A stretch of DNA of 64,000 nucleotides from Erysipelotrichaceae bacterium (GCA_015059145.1 SVAZ01000003.1:12992-76991); one strand, 5' to 3'; shown: positions 15,522 through 24,876, counted from the first letter of the stretch. Made by a program: numbers and translations. Notes: a model not told the origin generated them from the letters alone.

Positions 15522-16586
15522 TTATATATCTCCTTTAAAATATTCTAAAATTTTATTTGAAATTTTATATGCTAATAATGGTGGCACAGCATTCCCTACT
15601 TGTTTATATTGCTCAACTTTAGACCCGATGAAAATAAAGTCATCTGGGAAACTTTGTAATCTAGCTGATTCTCTAATAGATGGAATTCTTGGTTCAGAAA
15701 AATGAAAATATGTTCTATGTCCGGTATCAATAGTTAATGCTGGTTTATTTCTATTCATTTTTCTCAGTAAAGCATTATAATTTCTATTTCCTTTTTGTTC
15801 TAATGTTAAATCTTTTATGCTTCCACCTTCAGGTACCAATTTAATTGTTTCAATAGTTTCCTTTGAATGATTAGTAGAATTGTGATTATAAATCATCTTA
15901 GAATTTATTCGCATTATTCTTTGATATTCATTTTGAGGTTCACAAATATAATTAAATTTTTTATTAGGATCAGCAGATGTTTCATATGGTAAATCTGATA
16001 ATGCATCATATACAGATAAGTGATTATTGTTATTACTTGGGATAGGAAATATAAAGGCTCCTTTTTCTTTGATAAATATCTCTTTTATTCCAACAAAAAT
16101 TACTCTTTTTCTTAATTGTGGAACCCCATAATCTGCTGCATTTAATGTATCATAGAAAATCTTATAGCCTAAATCATTTGATCGTTTAAAAATGTCATCT
16201 TTAACAGCTCCTTTTTTATAATTCAAAATTCCAGTTACATTTTCAATCACAAAAAACATAGGATTTATCTTTTCTAAGATTTCAAAATAAACTTTATATA
16301 GTTTATTTCTAATATCATCTTCTCCTCTTTTACCAGCTGTACTAAAACCCTGGCATGGTGGTCCTCCAATGATCCCAACAATATCATTTAACCCCTCATA
16401 GAATGATGAGTCAATTTTTGTCAAATCAAAAACTTCACCTTTTTTATTTTCTCTATTATAATTATAAGTATCAATAGCCGCTTTATTAAAATCAATGGCT
16501 TTTACTATTTCAAAGCCTGCTTTTTCAAAGCCTAAACTTAAACCACCACATCCACAAAACAAATCTAACAATTTATTATTTTGCAT
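15522..16586 (-). CDS. DNA (cytosine-5) methyltransferase, second copy
   Basis: 354 residues. All core motifs are visible: I in LLDLFCGCGGLSLGFEKAGF, IV in GGPPCQGFS with nucleophile Cys78, VI in FVIENVTGI, VIII in QLRKRVIF, and X in KQVGNAVPP. The region between motifs VIII and IX, which holds the target-recognition domain, is modest. It overlaps the first methyltransferase gene by 11 bases. The two share near-identical motif IX/X regions (IRESARLQSFPDDFIF) but differ in the variable region, so they probably methylate different sequences or the two strands of an asymmetric site. Confidence 0.95.
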   Translation of the reverse strand: MQNNKLLDLFCGCGGLSLGFEKAGFEIVKAIDFNKAAIDTYNYNRENKKGEVFDLTKIDSSFYEGLNDIVGIIGGPPCQGFSTAGKRGEDDIRNKLYKVYFEILEKINPMFFVIENVTGILNYKKGAVKDDIFKRSNDLGYKIFYDTLNAADYGVPQLRKRVIFVGIKEIFIKEKGAFIFPIPSNNNNHLSVYDALSDLPYETSADPNKKFNYICEPQNEYQRIMRINSKMIYNHNSTNHSKETIETIKLVPEGGSIKDLTLEQKGNRNYNALLRKMNRNKPALTIDTGHRTYFHFSEPRIPSIRESARLQSFPDDFIFIGSKVEQYKQVGNAVPPLLAYKISNKILEYFKGDI

Positions 16587-17664
16587 TTTTCAACACCTCC
16601 AAAAGACTACAAGCTATAGCATAAGCCATTAATGGGGGAACAGCATTTCCAACTTGCTTAAATTGCTCACCTTTATTTCCAACAAAAATAAAATCATCTG
16701 GGAAACTTTGTAACCTTGCTGATTCTCTAATAGTAGGAACTCTATTAAAAACAGGATGAAAATACATATTATGGCCTGTATCTATAGTGATAGATTGAGT
16801 TTTGTAATCTAATCTTCTTAAATAGTTAGATTGTCTATTATCTCTATCAGACTTAAATAATTCTTTAGGAACTTCTCTCCAGTTAAATCCAGGTCTCACA
16901 TAACTAATCATTTTTTGAACATTTGGAGTAGGATAATACATTAAATGATTATAAAGTTTGTTATCCGAATTCTTCCTCATTAATAGTTGATAAACAGATT
17001 TTGGTTCTTTTAAGACATAATAATCTTTTTTATTTAAATCAGCAAGAACTTCGCTTTCAATCTCTGCAATATCAGAAATGGCATCACCTACTGTAACCAT
17101 TGGTTTTTCATATTTCTTTAACAAATTAAAATCATATTTTCCATATGAATCTTTAACTCCTATAAAAATTGCTCTATATCTATCTTGAGGTACTCCATAC
17201 AATGATGCTTTTACAATTGAATAAGCTACATTGTATCCTAATTTTTTTAATACTTTACATATTTCATCTTTCACATATCCATTTTTTGAAGTCAAAATTT
17301 GTTTTACATTTTCGATTAATACAATTTTGGGTTTTAATAAACCTACAAATCTCAAATATTGTTGAAAAAGCATATTTCTTGGGTCATTGCCATCTTTGTT
17401 TCTCCTATTTAAACCTGAAAAACCCTGACATGGCGGGCCTCCAATAATAACTTCAACATTACTATAAGTTTTTAAAATAAATTCATCACTAATTTCAGTG
17501 ATATCGCCACAATAATCATATTTAGACTTTATATTCAATTTATGTGCTTGAAGTGCAGCTTCATCCCATTCAACTCCGCCAACAATTTCAAAGCCAGCAT
17601 TTTTGAAGCCTAAACTAAGTCCTCCAGCGCCACAAAACAAATCTAACACTTTATACTTCTTCAT
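16576..17664 (-). CDS. DNA (cytosine-5) methyltransferase, first copy
   Basis: 362 residues with the full m5C methyltransferase motif set: VLDLFCGAGGLSLGF (I), GGPPCQGFSGLNRR with Cys79 (IV), VLIENVKQIL (VI), YGVPQDRYRAIFIGV (VIII), QVGNAVPP (X). The variable region carries WREVPKELFKSDRDNRQSN. It overlaps the controller gene upstream by 14 bases and the second methyltransferase downstream by 11, so the operon is C-M1-M2-R with the nuclease last. That order delays nuclease production until methylation is established. Confidence 0.95.
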   Translation of the reverse strand: MKKYKVLDLFCGAGGLSLGFKNAGFEIVGGVEWDEAALQAHKLNIKSKYDYCGDITEISDEFILKTYSNVEVIIGGPPCQGFSGLNRRNKDGNDPRNMLFQQYLRFVGLLKPKIVLIENVKQILTSKNGYVKDEICKVLKKLGYNVAYSIVKASLYGVPQDRYRAIFIGVKDSYGKYDFNLLKKYEKPMVTVGDAISDIAEIESEVLADLNKKDYYVLKEPKSVYQLLMRKNSDNKLYNHLMYYPTPNVQKMISYVRPGFNWREVPKELFKSDRDNRQSNYLRRLDYKTQSITIDTGHNMYFHPVFNRVPTIRESARLQSFPDDFIFVGNKGEQFKQVGNAVPPLMAYAIACSLLEVLKNAK

Positions 17665-17863
17665 TATATACTACCCTCTTAAAATCTATATGTTTTATTT
17701 TACAAAAATTTTCAAATTGAATTTCTGCTTTTCTGGTTGGATAAACTTTTCCTCGTTCCCATCTGTTTATTGTTTGAAAAGAAACATTTAGTTCTCTAGC
17801 TAAATCACATTGAGTAATATTCAATATTGCTCTAACTTGTATCAATTTATCTTTAAATTCCAT
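17651..17863 (-). CDS. XRE-family controller protein of the R-M operon
   Basis: 70 residues from the second of two adjacent ATGs (17863; 17866 is also possible), with AAGGTG just upstream. The helix-turn-helix is about 15-40 (LNITQCDLARELNVSFQTINRWERGKVYP), the classic Cro/C1 pattern with a C-terminal SxxTxNxWE recognition helix. The first gene of a restriction operon with this fold is normally a C protein controlling its own promoter. A palindrome TGTTATAACA and a near copy exactly 20 bases away overlap the promoter, in line with this. Confidence 0.85.
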   Translation of the reverse strand: MEFKDKLIQVRAILNITQCDLARELNVSFQTINRWERGKVYPTRKAEIQFENFCKIKHIDFKRVVYNEEV

Positions 17864-17880
17864 CATTCTCACCTTAAAAA

Positions 17881-17930
17881 TGTTATAACAAACTATCACA
17901 TATTATAACATTTTATAATCGTTTAGTAAA
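17881..17930 (-). promoter_or_regulatory. R-M operon promoter with tandem palindromes
   Basis: The -10 TATAAT lies at 17902-17907 (minus), with a weak -35 TTTACT about 17 bases upstream. TGTTATAACA, a perfect 10-bp palindrome, is at 17881-17890; TATTATAACA at 17901-17910 is a one-base variant centred exactly 20 bp away. Two such sites two helical turns apart resemble C-boxes of restriction controller proteins. Confidence 0.55.
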
Positions 17931-18262
17931 CCAAATAAATGCAATTATTATTTAATAAATATGTCTTTCTAATTTATTATTTAAAATTTTATGATTATTA
18001 TCCATTAACACTTAATCCTAATTCATTTAATTATATTTATTATAATTTTTAATATAAATTATAAAATTCTTACATTATTTAATTATTTCTAATTTTAACA
18101 AATTTAAATATAGTTTACATATACATTTTCTAGATAATAAGACCTATATTCTTTTTTATCTAATTACCCACCTGAAAAATATATTTCCTTAATAAACATA
18201 CAAACAACTTCTACTTTCTATATAATCCTTATAAAGACATTATTTATGTCTAAAAAAGATTT
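17931..18262. other. AT-rich intergenic region
   Basis: About 330 bases, extremely AT-rich. I find no gene, RNA or clear repeat. A small stem AGACAT/ATGTCT (18235-18252) downstream of the broken amidohydrolase gene could be a weak terminator. Confidence 0.4.
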
Positions 18263-18919
18263 TTATAAATAAATTCTCTTATTTATTTCAAGCATAATAG
18301 AAATAACCTTGTTCTTATATTTAGGATTATTAAATATAGCATTAGGTATAATGCTTCCATTATATGGGTGATCTATTTTATATGTACAGCCCTTATCCTT
18401 AATTATATTTATAATTTAATTTAATATTTCCTCATCATAATAGTCCTTTTCTACTCCTATACATATATCAGGAAAAGGAGCATTATGATGCTTAATAGCT
18501 AATTCATCTGAATAGCTATGAATGTCTAATATTAATAATTTATCCTTTTTAATTATTCTTTTAGTAATTCTATCTAATCTATTATGATATTTATCATAAT
18601 ATTTATAAACCTTATTTTTATATTTATCATCATGCTGATGAAATAAAATCCCATCATATGTATGAGTATATATAACACCCTGTCCATATTTAAACATAAA
18701 TTCCTTAGAATTATCCTTAAACTTTTCTATATCACAATATAGCCTAGAATATTTAGGCTTAATTTTTATAGCCTTAATATCACTAAATAAATAATCTACA
18801 TATATATCTGACATTTTTAAATTATATTTTCTAAATTCCTCCTTAGTAATTCTTAACCCCTTATAAAAGGCTTTAGGCACCCTTAAGCTTGTATGTGGTA
18901 TATGTAATAATATCTTCAT
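18263..18919 (-). pseudogene. N-formylglutamate amidohydrolase-like gene with in-frame stop
   Basis: The frame begins at ATG 18919 (AGGAGG nine bases before) with HIPHTSLRVP, the metal-binding start of the N-formylglutamate amidohydrolase family, and includes a LILDIHSYSDE segment with further ligands. Codon 168 is TAA (18416-18418). Beyond it the same frame continues without a shift for 51 codons with family-like sequence (HPYNGSIIPN, then IMLEINKRIYL) and stops at 18263-18265. The conserved end, including the EINKR(I)YL segment, is therefore cut off by a single nonsense codon. The truncated product would be 167 residues. It may be a recent pseudogene. An S-box riboswitch controls it. Confidence 0.8.
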
Positions 18920-18950
18920 TTTTATTTCCTCCTTATATTCCATAAAGGCA

Positions 18951-18980
18951 AAATAAAAACTCCCATCGTTAGATGAGAGT
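18951..18980 (-). terminator. Riboswitch expression-platform terminator
   Basis: ACTCTCATC / GATGGGAGT stem (18959-18980, one G-U pair) followed by TTTTTATTTT, between the S-box aptamer and the ribosome site of the amidohydrolase-like gene. Confidence 0.85.
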
Positions 18981-18994
18981 ATATAACAAATAAT

Positions 18995-19088
18995 ATAATC
19001 CCATCATTCAAGCATTAGCACCTTGCCTAATGGTAGGTTGCTGACGGCTTACGACCTTGTCTCTAACCGTTCTCTTTATGGTAATCTC
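18995..19088 (-). ncRNA. SAM-I (S-box) riboswitch aptamer
   Basis: Minus-strand sequence has the conserved S-box blocks in order: AGAGA at the start of P2, GAC-AAG-GTC inner hairpin, GCCGTCAGCAACC (consensus GCCxxGGCAACC), a short P3 hairpin CCTACCATTAGG, and AAGGTGCTAA, the SAM-I core. A closing helix forms from ACCAT and ATGGG. A terminator follows at the expected distance. The P2/P3 details deviate slightly from the consensus (CAGCAACC instead of CGGCAACC). SAM binding should favour the terminator and switch the downstream gene off when SAM is plentiful. Confidence 0.8.
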
Positions 19089-19090
19089 AT

Positions 19091-19119
19091 TATATATATA
19101 TTAATATTTTTTTTGTCAA
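19091..19119 (-). promoter_or_regulatory. Promoter of the S-box leader
   Basis: Consensus -35 TTGACA (19114-19119) and -10 TATATA (19091-19096) with a 17-base spacer, placing the transcript start at the beginning of the aptamer. Confidence 0.7.
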
Positions 19120-19129
19120 ATGATTTATA

Positions 19130-19157
19130 AAAATAAAAGACCATCGTCGATGGTCTT
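19130..19157 (-). terminator. Terminator after small membrane protein gene
   Basis: AGACCATCG / CGATGGTCT stem at 19139-19157 followed by TTTTATTTT on the minus strand; it overlaps the stop codon of the gene at 19156. Confidence 0.8.
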
Positions 19158-19512
19158 AAATCCTACATTTAAGTGATCTATATTGGTATATACACATAGG
19201 TGTCATAGATATGAATACTACTGCTTGAATTCCAAAATAGCCTTGCCATGTAAGGAAGTTAACAGTTCCTAATACTTTATATAATAATAAAGCTAATCCT
19301 AATAATGTAATAAAGAATAAAATAGTAGATATTGTTTTATAGGTTTTACCAGCCTTTGGATCCTGTCTACCATTCTTCTTTCTATTAATTATATAAAGTA
19401 TTAGGAATAAAGAGGCTCCAAGGGCTACAAACAAGCCTATAGCTATAATAGGTAATAAGACAATACCTATTAATATATATCCTAATATTCTTACAGGTTT
19501 ACTTGTTTCCAT
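19156..19512 (-). CDS. Small membrane protein of unknown function
   Basis: 118 residues from ATG 19512 (GGGAGG four bases upstream; another ATG four codons earlier overlaps that site). Three hydrophobic segments at about 10-40, 60-80 and 90-108 predict an integral membrane protein, with a basic loop RKKNGRQDPKAGK between the first and second. No family is recognised. It follows the Bax-inhibitor-like gene but is separated from it by a terminator, so it probably has its own promoter or gets read-through. Confidence 0.6.
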   Translation of the reverse strand: METSKPVRILGYILIGIVLLPIIAIGLFVALGASLFLILYIINRKKNGRQDPKAGKTYKTISTILFFITLLGLALLLYKVLGTVNFLTWQGYFGIQAVVFISMTPMCIYQYRSLKCRI

Positions 19513-19525
19513 AATACCTCCCATA

Positions 19526-19556
19526 AAAATAATAGCCTACTTTTTGTAGGCTATTT
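19526..19556 (-). terminator. Terminator of the BI-1-like gene
   Basis: ATAGCCTAC / GTAGGCTAT stem at 19531-19555 with T-runs on both sides. Confidence 0.85.
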
Positions 19557-19560
19557 TTTA

Positions 19561-20298
19561 TTAATCACGATTTAATGCTAGCATTATTACTAATCTAATA
19601 ACCTCAACATAAATATAAATTAAGCTTACCATTAATCCTAACGCAACTGACCATTCAGCTCCCTTAGAAGCTCTTGATTCAACTACATATTGTGCTTCAG
19701 CAAAATTTAATGACAATGTAATTACTCCATAAATCAATAAGAATAATTCAACTAAAATTAAAACCCATATATAAGCTTGAAGAGGAATGAATAAACCTAT
19801 TAATGAAGTAAATAGAATTAATGCGATTGCACCTAGTGAAAAACCAAACGCAAACTTTCTAAATCCATTACCTACTCTTAGAATTCCTGTTGCAAATAAA
19901 GTAAGCATAACTACAAAAATAATTAATGTAGAAAATATAGCTACTGTTGATGCACCTGGAAAGAATGATTCTGCAATAACTGTAAGACAGCCAAGAAACA
20001 ATCCCTCACATACAGAATATATAACTGAAGCATATTTTGCTGCTCTATCATTAAATCTACCGATTATAACACTAACAAATCCTACAATTGATGAAATAGC
20101 TAATGCTATATAAAATGCTCCGAAATTACCAGCCTCTATAATTGTTGGTATATAAAATGCTGTAACTGCAGCTACAATAGCTGCTATAGCTAATAAGAAA
20201 AATGTCTTTGCACATATTCCCTTATAGTTAGCACAATCTATATCATCGTAATAAGCCTCTCCTGTTTTAATATTAGAAAATAAAGGACTTTGTCTCAT
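19561..20298 (-). CDS. Bax inhibitor-1/YccA family membrane protein
   Basis: 245 residues with seven or so hydrophobic helices from about 30 to 240. The family signature is visible as AKYASVIYSVCEGLFLG in the middle and FAEAQYVVESRASKGAEWSVALGL, followed by a final helix with LIYIYVEVIRL and a short charged tail. Bacterial members are cytoplasmic-membrane proteins, some of which act as calcium leak channels; the role here is not known. It has AGGAGG nine bases before ATG and a good upstream promoter. It is transcribed separately from polC, which ends about 100 bases upstream. Confidence 0.85.
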   Translation of the reverse strand: MRQSPLFSNIKTGEAYYDDIDCANYKGICAKTFFLLAIAAIVAAVTAFYIPTIIEAGNFGAFYIALAISSIVGFVSVIIGRFNDRAAKYASVIYSVCEGLFLGCLTVIAESFFPGASTVAIFSTLIIFVVMLTLFATGILRVGNGFRKFAFGFSLGAIALILFTSLIGLFIPLQAYIWVLILVELFLLIYGVITLSLNFAEAQYVVESRASKGAEWSVALGLMVSLIYIYVEVIRLVIMLALNRD

Positions 20299-20330
20299 AT
20301 TTTCTACCTCCTTTTTAGATGCTTATAAAC

Positions 20331-20357
20331 ATTATAGCACAGAGGCTTATAATTCAA
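20331..20357 (-). promoter_or_regulatory. Promoter of the BI-1-like gene
   Basis: Extended -10 TGCTATAAT (TATAAT at 20331-20336) with TTGAAT (20352-20357) 15 bases upstream on the minus strand. Confidence 0.5.
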
Positions 20358-20401
20358 ACCTTAAATTAAATTTTTACACAATTTAACAAAATCAAGTTAA
20401 A

Positions 20402-23400
20402 TTACATAAAAGCGAATATACCATCAGTTGCTTCCTTATCATCCTCAGGAAGATCACTAAAGAAATGCATATCATTAAATTCTTCAAATAAAGTAGAATT
20501 TAATCTAGTACGTCTAGCAACATCCTTTTTAGATGTAAATGCTCTTTCATTTCTTCTTTCTACAATATCAACAGCTACAGCGTCACCAAGCTTATCAACA
20601 GCTACAAATGGAATTCTTAAATTGCCATTCTCGATTTCAAACGTTAAGGCTGCTGATTTATGAATATCAACAGGTAGGAATTTTATTCCTCTTAATGTCA
20701 TTTCTAAGGCAACCTGTAGAGCAGTGATTAAATCATCGTCCTTGACAGTTGAATTATCCTTATTTCTAAGCTCCTCTATCTTTGCATTAATTGCTAATGG
20801 TCCGCCTAAAAAGGCTTGAACATTCCATGCCTTTGCACGCTTAGAAAACCATGCGCTATAGAACAATGCAGGAGAATTAACCTTAAACCAAGCAATTCTT
20901 AATGCCATTAAAACATACGCAGTTGCATGCGCCTTAGGAAACATATATTTAATACGCTCACAAGACCAAATATACCAGGCAGGTACATTCTTAGCCTCCA
21001 TTTCAGCTCTATACTTTGTCCAAGTATCAGGATCCTTAAGAACCCTACCCTTACGAACAAACTCCATAATCTTAAACGCCATTAATGGCTCAAGACCTTG
21101 GTAAATTAAATAAACCATAATATCGTCACGACATCCAATAACATCCTTAAATTCAATATTACCATATTCAGTCTTACCACCTACTAGATCCTGAGCGTTT
21201 GTATTCCAAACGTCTGTTCCATGTGAAAGACCTGAAATCTTTACTAATTGAGCAAATGTTGAAGGTAATGTTTCAACAAGCATTTGTCGAACAAAGTTAG
21301 TACCAAATTCAGGTACCGCATACGAAGCTACCTTGCTTCCAAGCTGTGCCTCAGTTAAGCCTAAAACATCAGTTGAATTAAATAGCTTGTAAATCTTAGG
21401 GTCATCAATAGGAATATCCTGTGGATTATCAAATGGGAACTCATCCTTATGCTCATGAACATAATCCATAAAATACTTAATAATAGTAGGATCATCGTGA
21501 CCTAGTATATCAAGCTTAAGAAGATTGTTTTCAAATGAGTGATAATCAAAGTGAGTAGTTCTCCATGAATTTTCAACATTGTCAGCAGGATATTGAACTG
21601 GTGTAACATCATAAATATCCACATAATGAGGTACTACAATAATACCACCTGGATGCTGACCTGTAGAGCGTCTAACGCCTACAAGATTAGTTGCGATTCT
21701 TTCCATTTCGCAACTTCTTAAGGTGATACCAGTTCTTTCACAATATCCCTTAACATAGCCATAGGCATTCTTATCAGCTATTGTACCAACTGTACCACCA
21801 CGGAACGCATTCTCAGTACCAAATACCTCCCTAATAAACTCATGAGCCTTAGCCTGGTATTCACCAGAGAAGTTAAGATCAATATCAGGAACCTTATCAC
21901 CATCAAAGCCTAGGAATGTCTCAAATGGTATATCATGTCCATCCTTTGTAAGCTTTTCACCACATACAGGACAAACCTGATCAGGAAGGTCATATCCTGA
22001 ATCTACCGCATTAAGAAAAGACTGTAGAGGTGCCTCAGTTTCAGACACACCATATTTATTTTTTTCATCCTCATTCATCTTAAATGAGTGGAACTTACAT
22101 TTCTTACATCTATAATGTGGAGCTAATGGATTAATTTCAGTAATATCCATTAGGGTTGCAACAAGTGATGAACCAACTGAACCACGAGATCCAACTAGGT
22201 ATCCATCATTTAATGATTTAACAACCAATAGATGAGACATATAATAAACTGATGCATAGCCATTAGAAATAATAGAGTTAAGCTCTCTATCAATTCTAGC
22301 TCTTACAATTGGATGAGGATTTTGTCCATATAGCTTATCTTCATTTTCAGCTACAATTCTTCTAACCTCATCTACAATTGAAGGAACACCAATTATAGTA
22401 TCCTTAAATTCATCATCCTTAGGTGCAAACATATCCTTCTTAAATGCAGGGAATGATTCCACCATATCAGCAATAATATTTGTATTAGTAACAACTATCT
22501 CATTAGCAAGCTTGCTATCTAGGAAGCTAAATTCCTCTAGCATTTCATTAGTAGTTCTTAAATGCATAGCTGGAGATGTCTTATATCTAGCAAGACGATG
22601 CTGCCCACCACCAATTTGTGGAGATTGAATTAATATATCACGATACTTCTTTAATCTAGGTCTAGCATAGTGACAATCTGATGTAGCTACAACAAGCTTA
22701 TTCATGCTCTTGGCTACTCTAATAATCTTTTTAATAACCTCTTTGATTGCCTCCTCACCATCAAGGAAGGAATCAAAGAAATGAGCATATGCTAGTGGAG
22801 GCTGAACCTCTATGAAATCATAGTACTCCATAGCACGTCTTAAATGAGCCTCAGTCTTATTTAAGGCTGCCTCAAATACCTCACCATTAGCACATCCACT
22901 ACCTAAATATAAGCCATCCTTAAACTCCTCAATTTTAGATTTTAACGCTCTTGCATCAATACTAAAATGATTTGTTAAGGCATCAGATACAAGCTTATAC
23001 ATATTCTTATAGCCCTTTTCATTTAGAGCTAAGATATTAATATGTGGAGGAATAACTAGGCTCCAATGAACCTCTGGATCAATTAACGAATTAATATCCT
23101 TATAATTAGTGATACCTCTTTGATACAAATCTGAAAGCATTGAAATAAAGCATAAAGCTGTTACTCTAGTATCATCCTCTGCTCTATGATGCTTCTCCTG
23201 CTTAATCTTAAAATACTTAGATAAAGACTTTAAATTAAATGTCTTTGTTTCCTTATGATATCCCGCCCTAAATAAATTTAAGGTATCTATCGCAGGCAAT
23301 CTAGGATAATCAATACCTAATCTTTCAATATTACCATAAATAAAATCAACGTCAAAGCGTGCATTATGCGCAACTAATATCGAGTCTTTGGCAAATTCTA

Positions 23401-24865
23401 AAAACTGTGGTAGTGCCTCCTCTACAGTTGGAGCATTAGCTACCATATCCTCAGTAATAGATGTAAGCTCTGTAATAGTTTGAGAGATTTCTCTTTTTGG
23501 ATTAATAAATGTTTGATATGTATCAACAATAGCTCCACCACGTACCTTGCATGCAGCTATTTCAATAATCCTATCATACTCAATAGAAAAGCCTGTTGTT
23601 TCAATATCATATACAACATAGGTAGCATCCCTTAAATCTATATCTCTTTTATCAAACGTAATAAAATAATCATCATCATTTACATATGCAAGCTCCACAC
23701 CATATATAGGCTTAAAATCAGGCATACGCTCTACCTTATGCCATACATCAGGAATAGCATAAACACCATTATGGTCAGTAAAGGCCATAGATTTCCAGCC
23801 CCACTTTAAAGCTAAATCAATATATTCAGATGCGTCTGTTAAGCCATCTAGGGTAGACATCTTAGTATGAGCATGAAGCTCTACTCTCTTAATAGGAGCA
23901 TCATCTAATGTCTCCTCCTCCTTATGCTTACCTAGTGCCTCAATAGTTGAAGCCTTAATAACAACATCCTTTGCAAAAGAATCATACTCAGCCACACCAG
24001 TAATTCTTAGCTGAGAATTTACCTTAATATCGCTATCATATAGTTCCTTTTCCTTATCACTTCTTAACCATTTCTTAACAACTATAGAATCAGTTTCATC
24101 TGTAACCTTAATAGTCGCAAGAGCTGATTTTGTAGTTGTAAATGTTTTAATCTCTACGCCAAACACATAAGCATTAATAATAAATGACGGGTACCCCTTT
24201 TCATTTTGATAAATTGTCAGCTCGTTTTGAGTTGAAGGGATATCCTTAATCGCAATCTTAACTGCTTGATTGCTTCTATTACCATAATTCTTTTGATTCT
24301 TAATTTCATTATTAAATCTAGACGCAGCCATAGCCTCCTGGCGCTGCTTATCAAGCGTTTCAACTATTTCCTTATCCAAAGCGTCTATTTGTGCCTGTAG
24401 GCTCTTATTAAAATCCTGCTTAACAAAAGCCTTAACAGCTAAGCCATAGATACTAAAGGCATCTACAAGCGGCTTACATAAATCCTCCATACCTAAGGCA
24501 TCATAGGCCACCATAAAGGTAATTTCATTTCCATCAATACTTGAATCATCAATATTTAAGGAATTGAATCTTGCTGAGCCTAAAGCTAATTCATGAAGAA
24601 TAAGCTTTAAATATTCCTTGTATTCCTCGGCAGTAAGAGAATCATCCTCATAGCCTATAGAAATCTCTGGAGTAATCCCTGATGGTGTAATAAGCTCCAC
24701 CACCATTTTCTTAAGGGCGTTATAGTCATTTAGGGATAAAGCCTTATTTAACACAAGAGATATATCCAGCCTTTTACTAGCCTTTTTTAAAACAGCCGAA
24801 TCTATTCTAATATCATTATCGTTAGAAATTATTCCACTATTTTTTATTGACTCTAAAATAGTCAT
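20402..24865 (-). CDS. polC: DNA polymerase III alpha subunit, PolC type
   Basis: 1487 residues, near the usual 1430-1450 of Gram-positive PolC. Replicative polymerase with built-in proofreading. Order of parts: N-terminal domain, OB fold (about 225-315), PHP domain beginning HAHTKMSTLDGL, an inserted DnaQ-like 3'-5' exonuclease starting YVVYDIETTGFS with HNARFDVDF and HRAEDDTRV, the second half of PHP, zinc site CKKCKFHSF...CPVCGEKL, and the polymerase active site PDIDLNFSGEYQ. Start ATG follows GGAGGGG. It lies 11 bases after a membrane-protein gene that shares its promoter. Its presence supports a Firmicutes origin. Confidence 0.98.
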   Translation of the reverse strand: MTILESIKNSGIISNDNDIRIDSAVLKKASKRLDISLVLNKALSLNDYNALKKMVVELITPSGITPEISIGYEDDSLTAEEYKEYLKLILHELALGSARFNSLNIDDSSIDGNEITFMVAYDALGMEDLCKPLVDAFSIYGLAVKAFVKQDFNKSLQAQIDALDKEIVETLDKQRQEAMAASRFNNEIKNQKNYGNRSNQAVKIAIKDIPSTQNELTIYQNEKGYPSFIINAYVFGVEIKTFTTTKSALATIKVTDETDSIVVKKWLRSDKEKELYDSDIKVNSQLRITGVAEYDSFAKDVVIKASTIEALGKHKEEETLDDAPIKRVELHAHTKMSTLDGLTDASEYIDLALKWGWKSMAFTDHNGVYAIPDVWHKVERMPDFKPIYGVELAYVNDDDYFITFDKRDIDLRDATYVVYDIETTGFSIEYDRIIEIAACKVRGGAIVDTYQTFINPKREISQTITELTSITEDMVANAPTVEEALPQFLEFAKDSILVAHNARFDVDFIYGNIERLGIDYPRLPAIDTLNLFRAGYHKETKTFNLKSLSKYFKIKQEKHHRAEDDTRVTALCFISMLSDLYQRGITNYKDINSLIDPEVHWSLVIPPHINILALNEKGYKNMYKLVSDALTNHFSIDARALKSKIEEFKDGLYLGSGCANGEVFEAALNKTEAHLRRAMEYYDFIEVQPPLAYAHFFDSFLDGEEAIKEVIKKIIRVAKSMNKLVVATSDCHYARPRLKKYRDILIQSPQIGGGQHRLARYKTSPAMHLRTTNEMLEEFSFLDSKLANEIVVTNTNIIADMVESFPAFKKDMFAPKDDEFKDTIIGVPSIVDEVRRIVAENEDKLYGQNPHPIVRARIDRELNSIISNGYASVYYMSHLLVVKSLNDGYLVGSRGSVGSSLVATLMDITEINPLAPHYRCKKCKFHSFKMNEDEKNKYGVSETEAPLQSFLNAVDSGYDLPDQVCPVCGEKLTKDGHDIPFETFLGFDGDKVPDIDLNFSGEYQAKAHEFIREVFGTENAFRGGTVGTIADKNAYGYVKGYCERTGITLRSCEMERIATNLVGVRRSTGQHPGGIIVVPHYVDIYDVTPVQYPADNVENSWRTTHFDYHSFENNLLKLDILGHDDPTIIKYFMDYVHEHKDEFPFDNPQDIPIDDPKIYKLFNSTDVLGLTEAQLGSKVASYAVPEFGTNFVRQMLVETLPSTFAQLVKISGLSHGTDVWNTNAQDLVGGKTEYGNIEFKDVIGCRDDIMVYLIYQGLEPLMAFKIMEFVRKGRVLKDPDTWTKYRAEMEAKNVPAWYIWSCERIKYMFPKAHATAYVLMALRIAWFKVNSPALFYSAWFSKRAKAWNVQAFLGGPLAINAKIEELRNKDNSTVKDDDLITALQVALEMTLRGIKFLPVDIHKSAALTFEIENGNLRIPFVAVDKLGDAVAVDIVERRNERAFTSKKDVARRTRLNSTLFEEFNDMHFFSDLPEDDKEATDGIFAFM

Positions 24866-24876
24866 TCTATCCCCTC

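Noticed and set aside
10022-17899. Prophage or large integrative element
   Set aside because: No phage structural, replication, integrase or conjugation genes are present; the R-M operon and the Fic cassette are small separate units.
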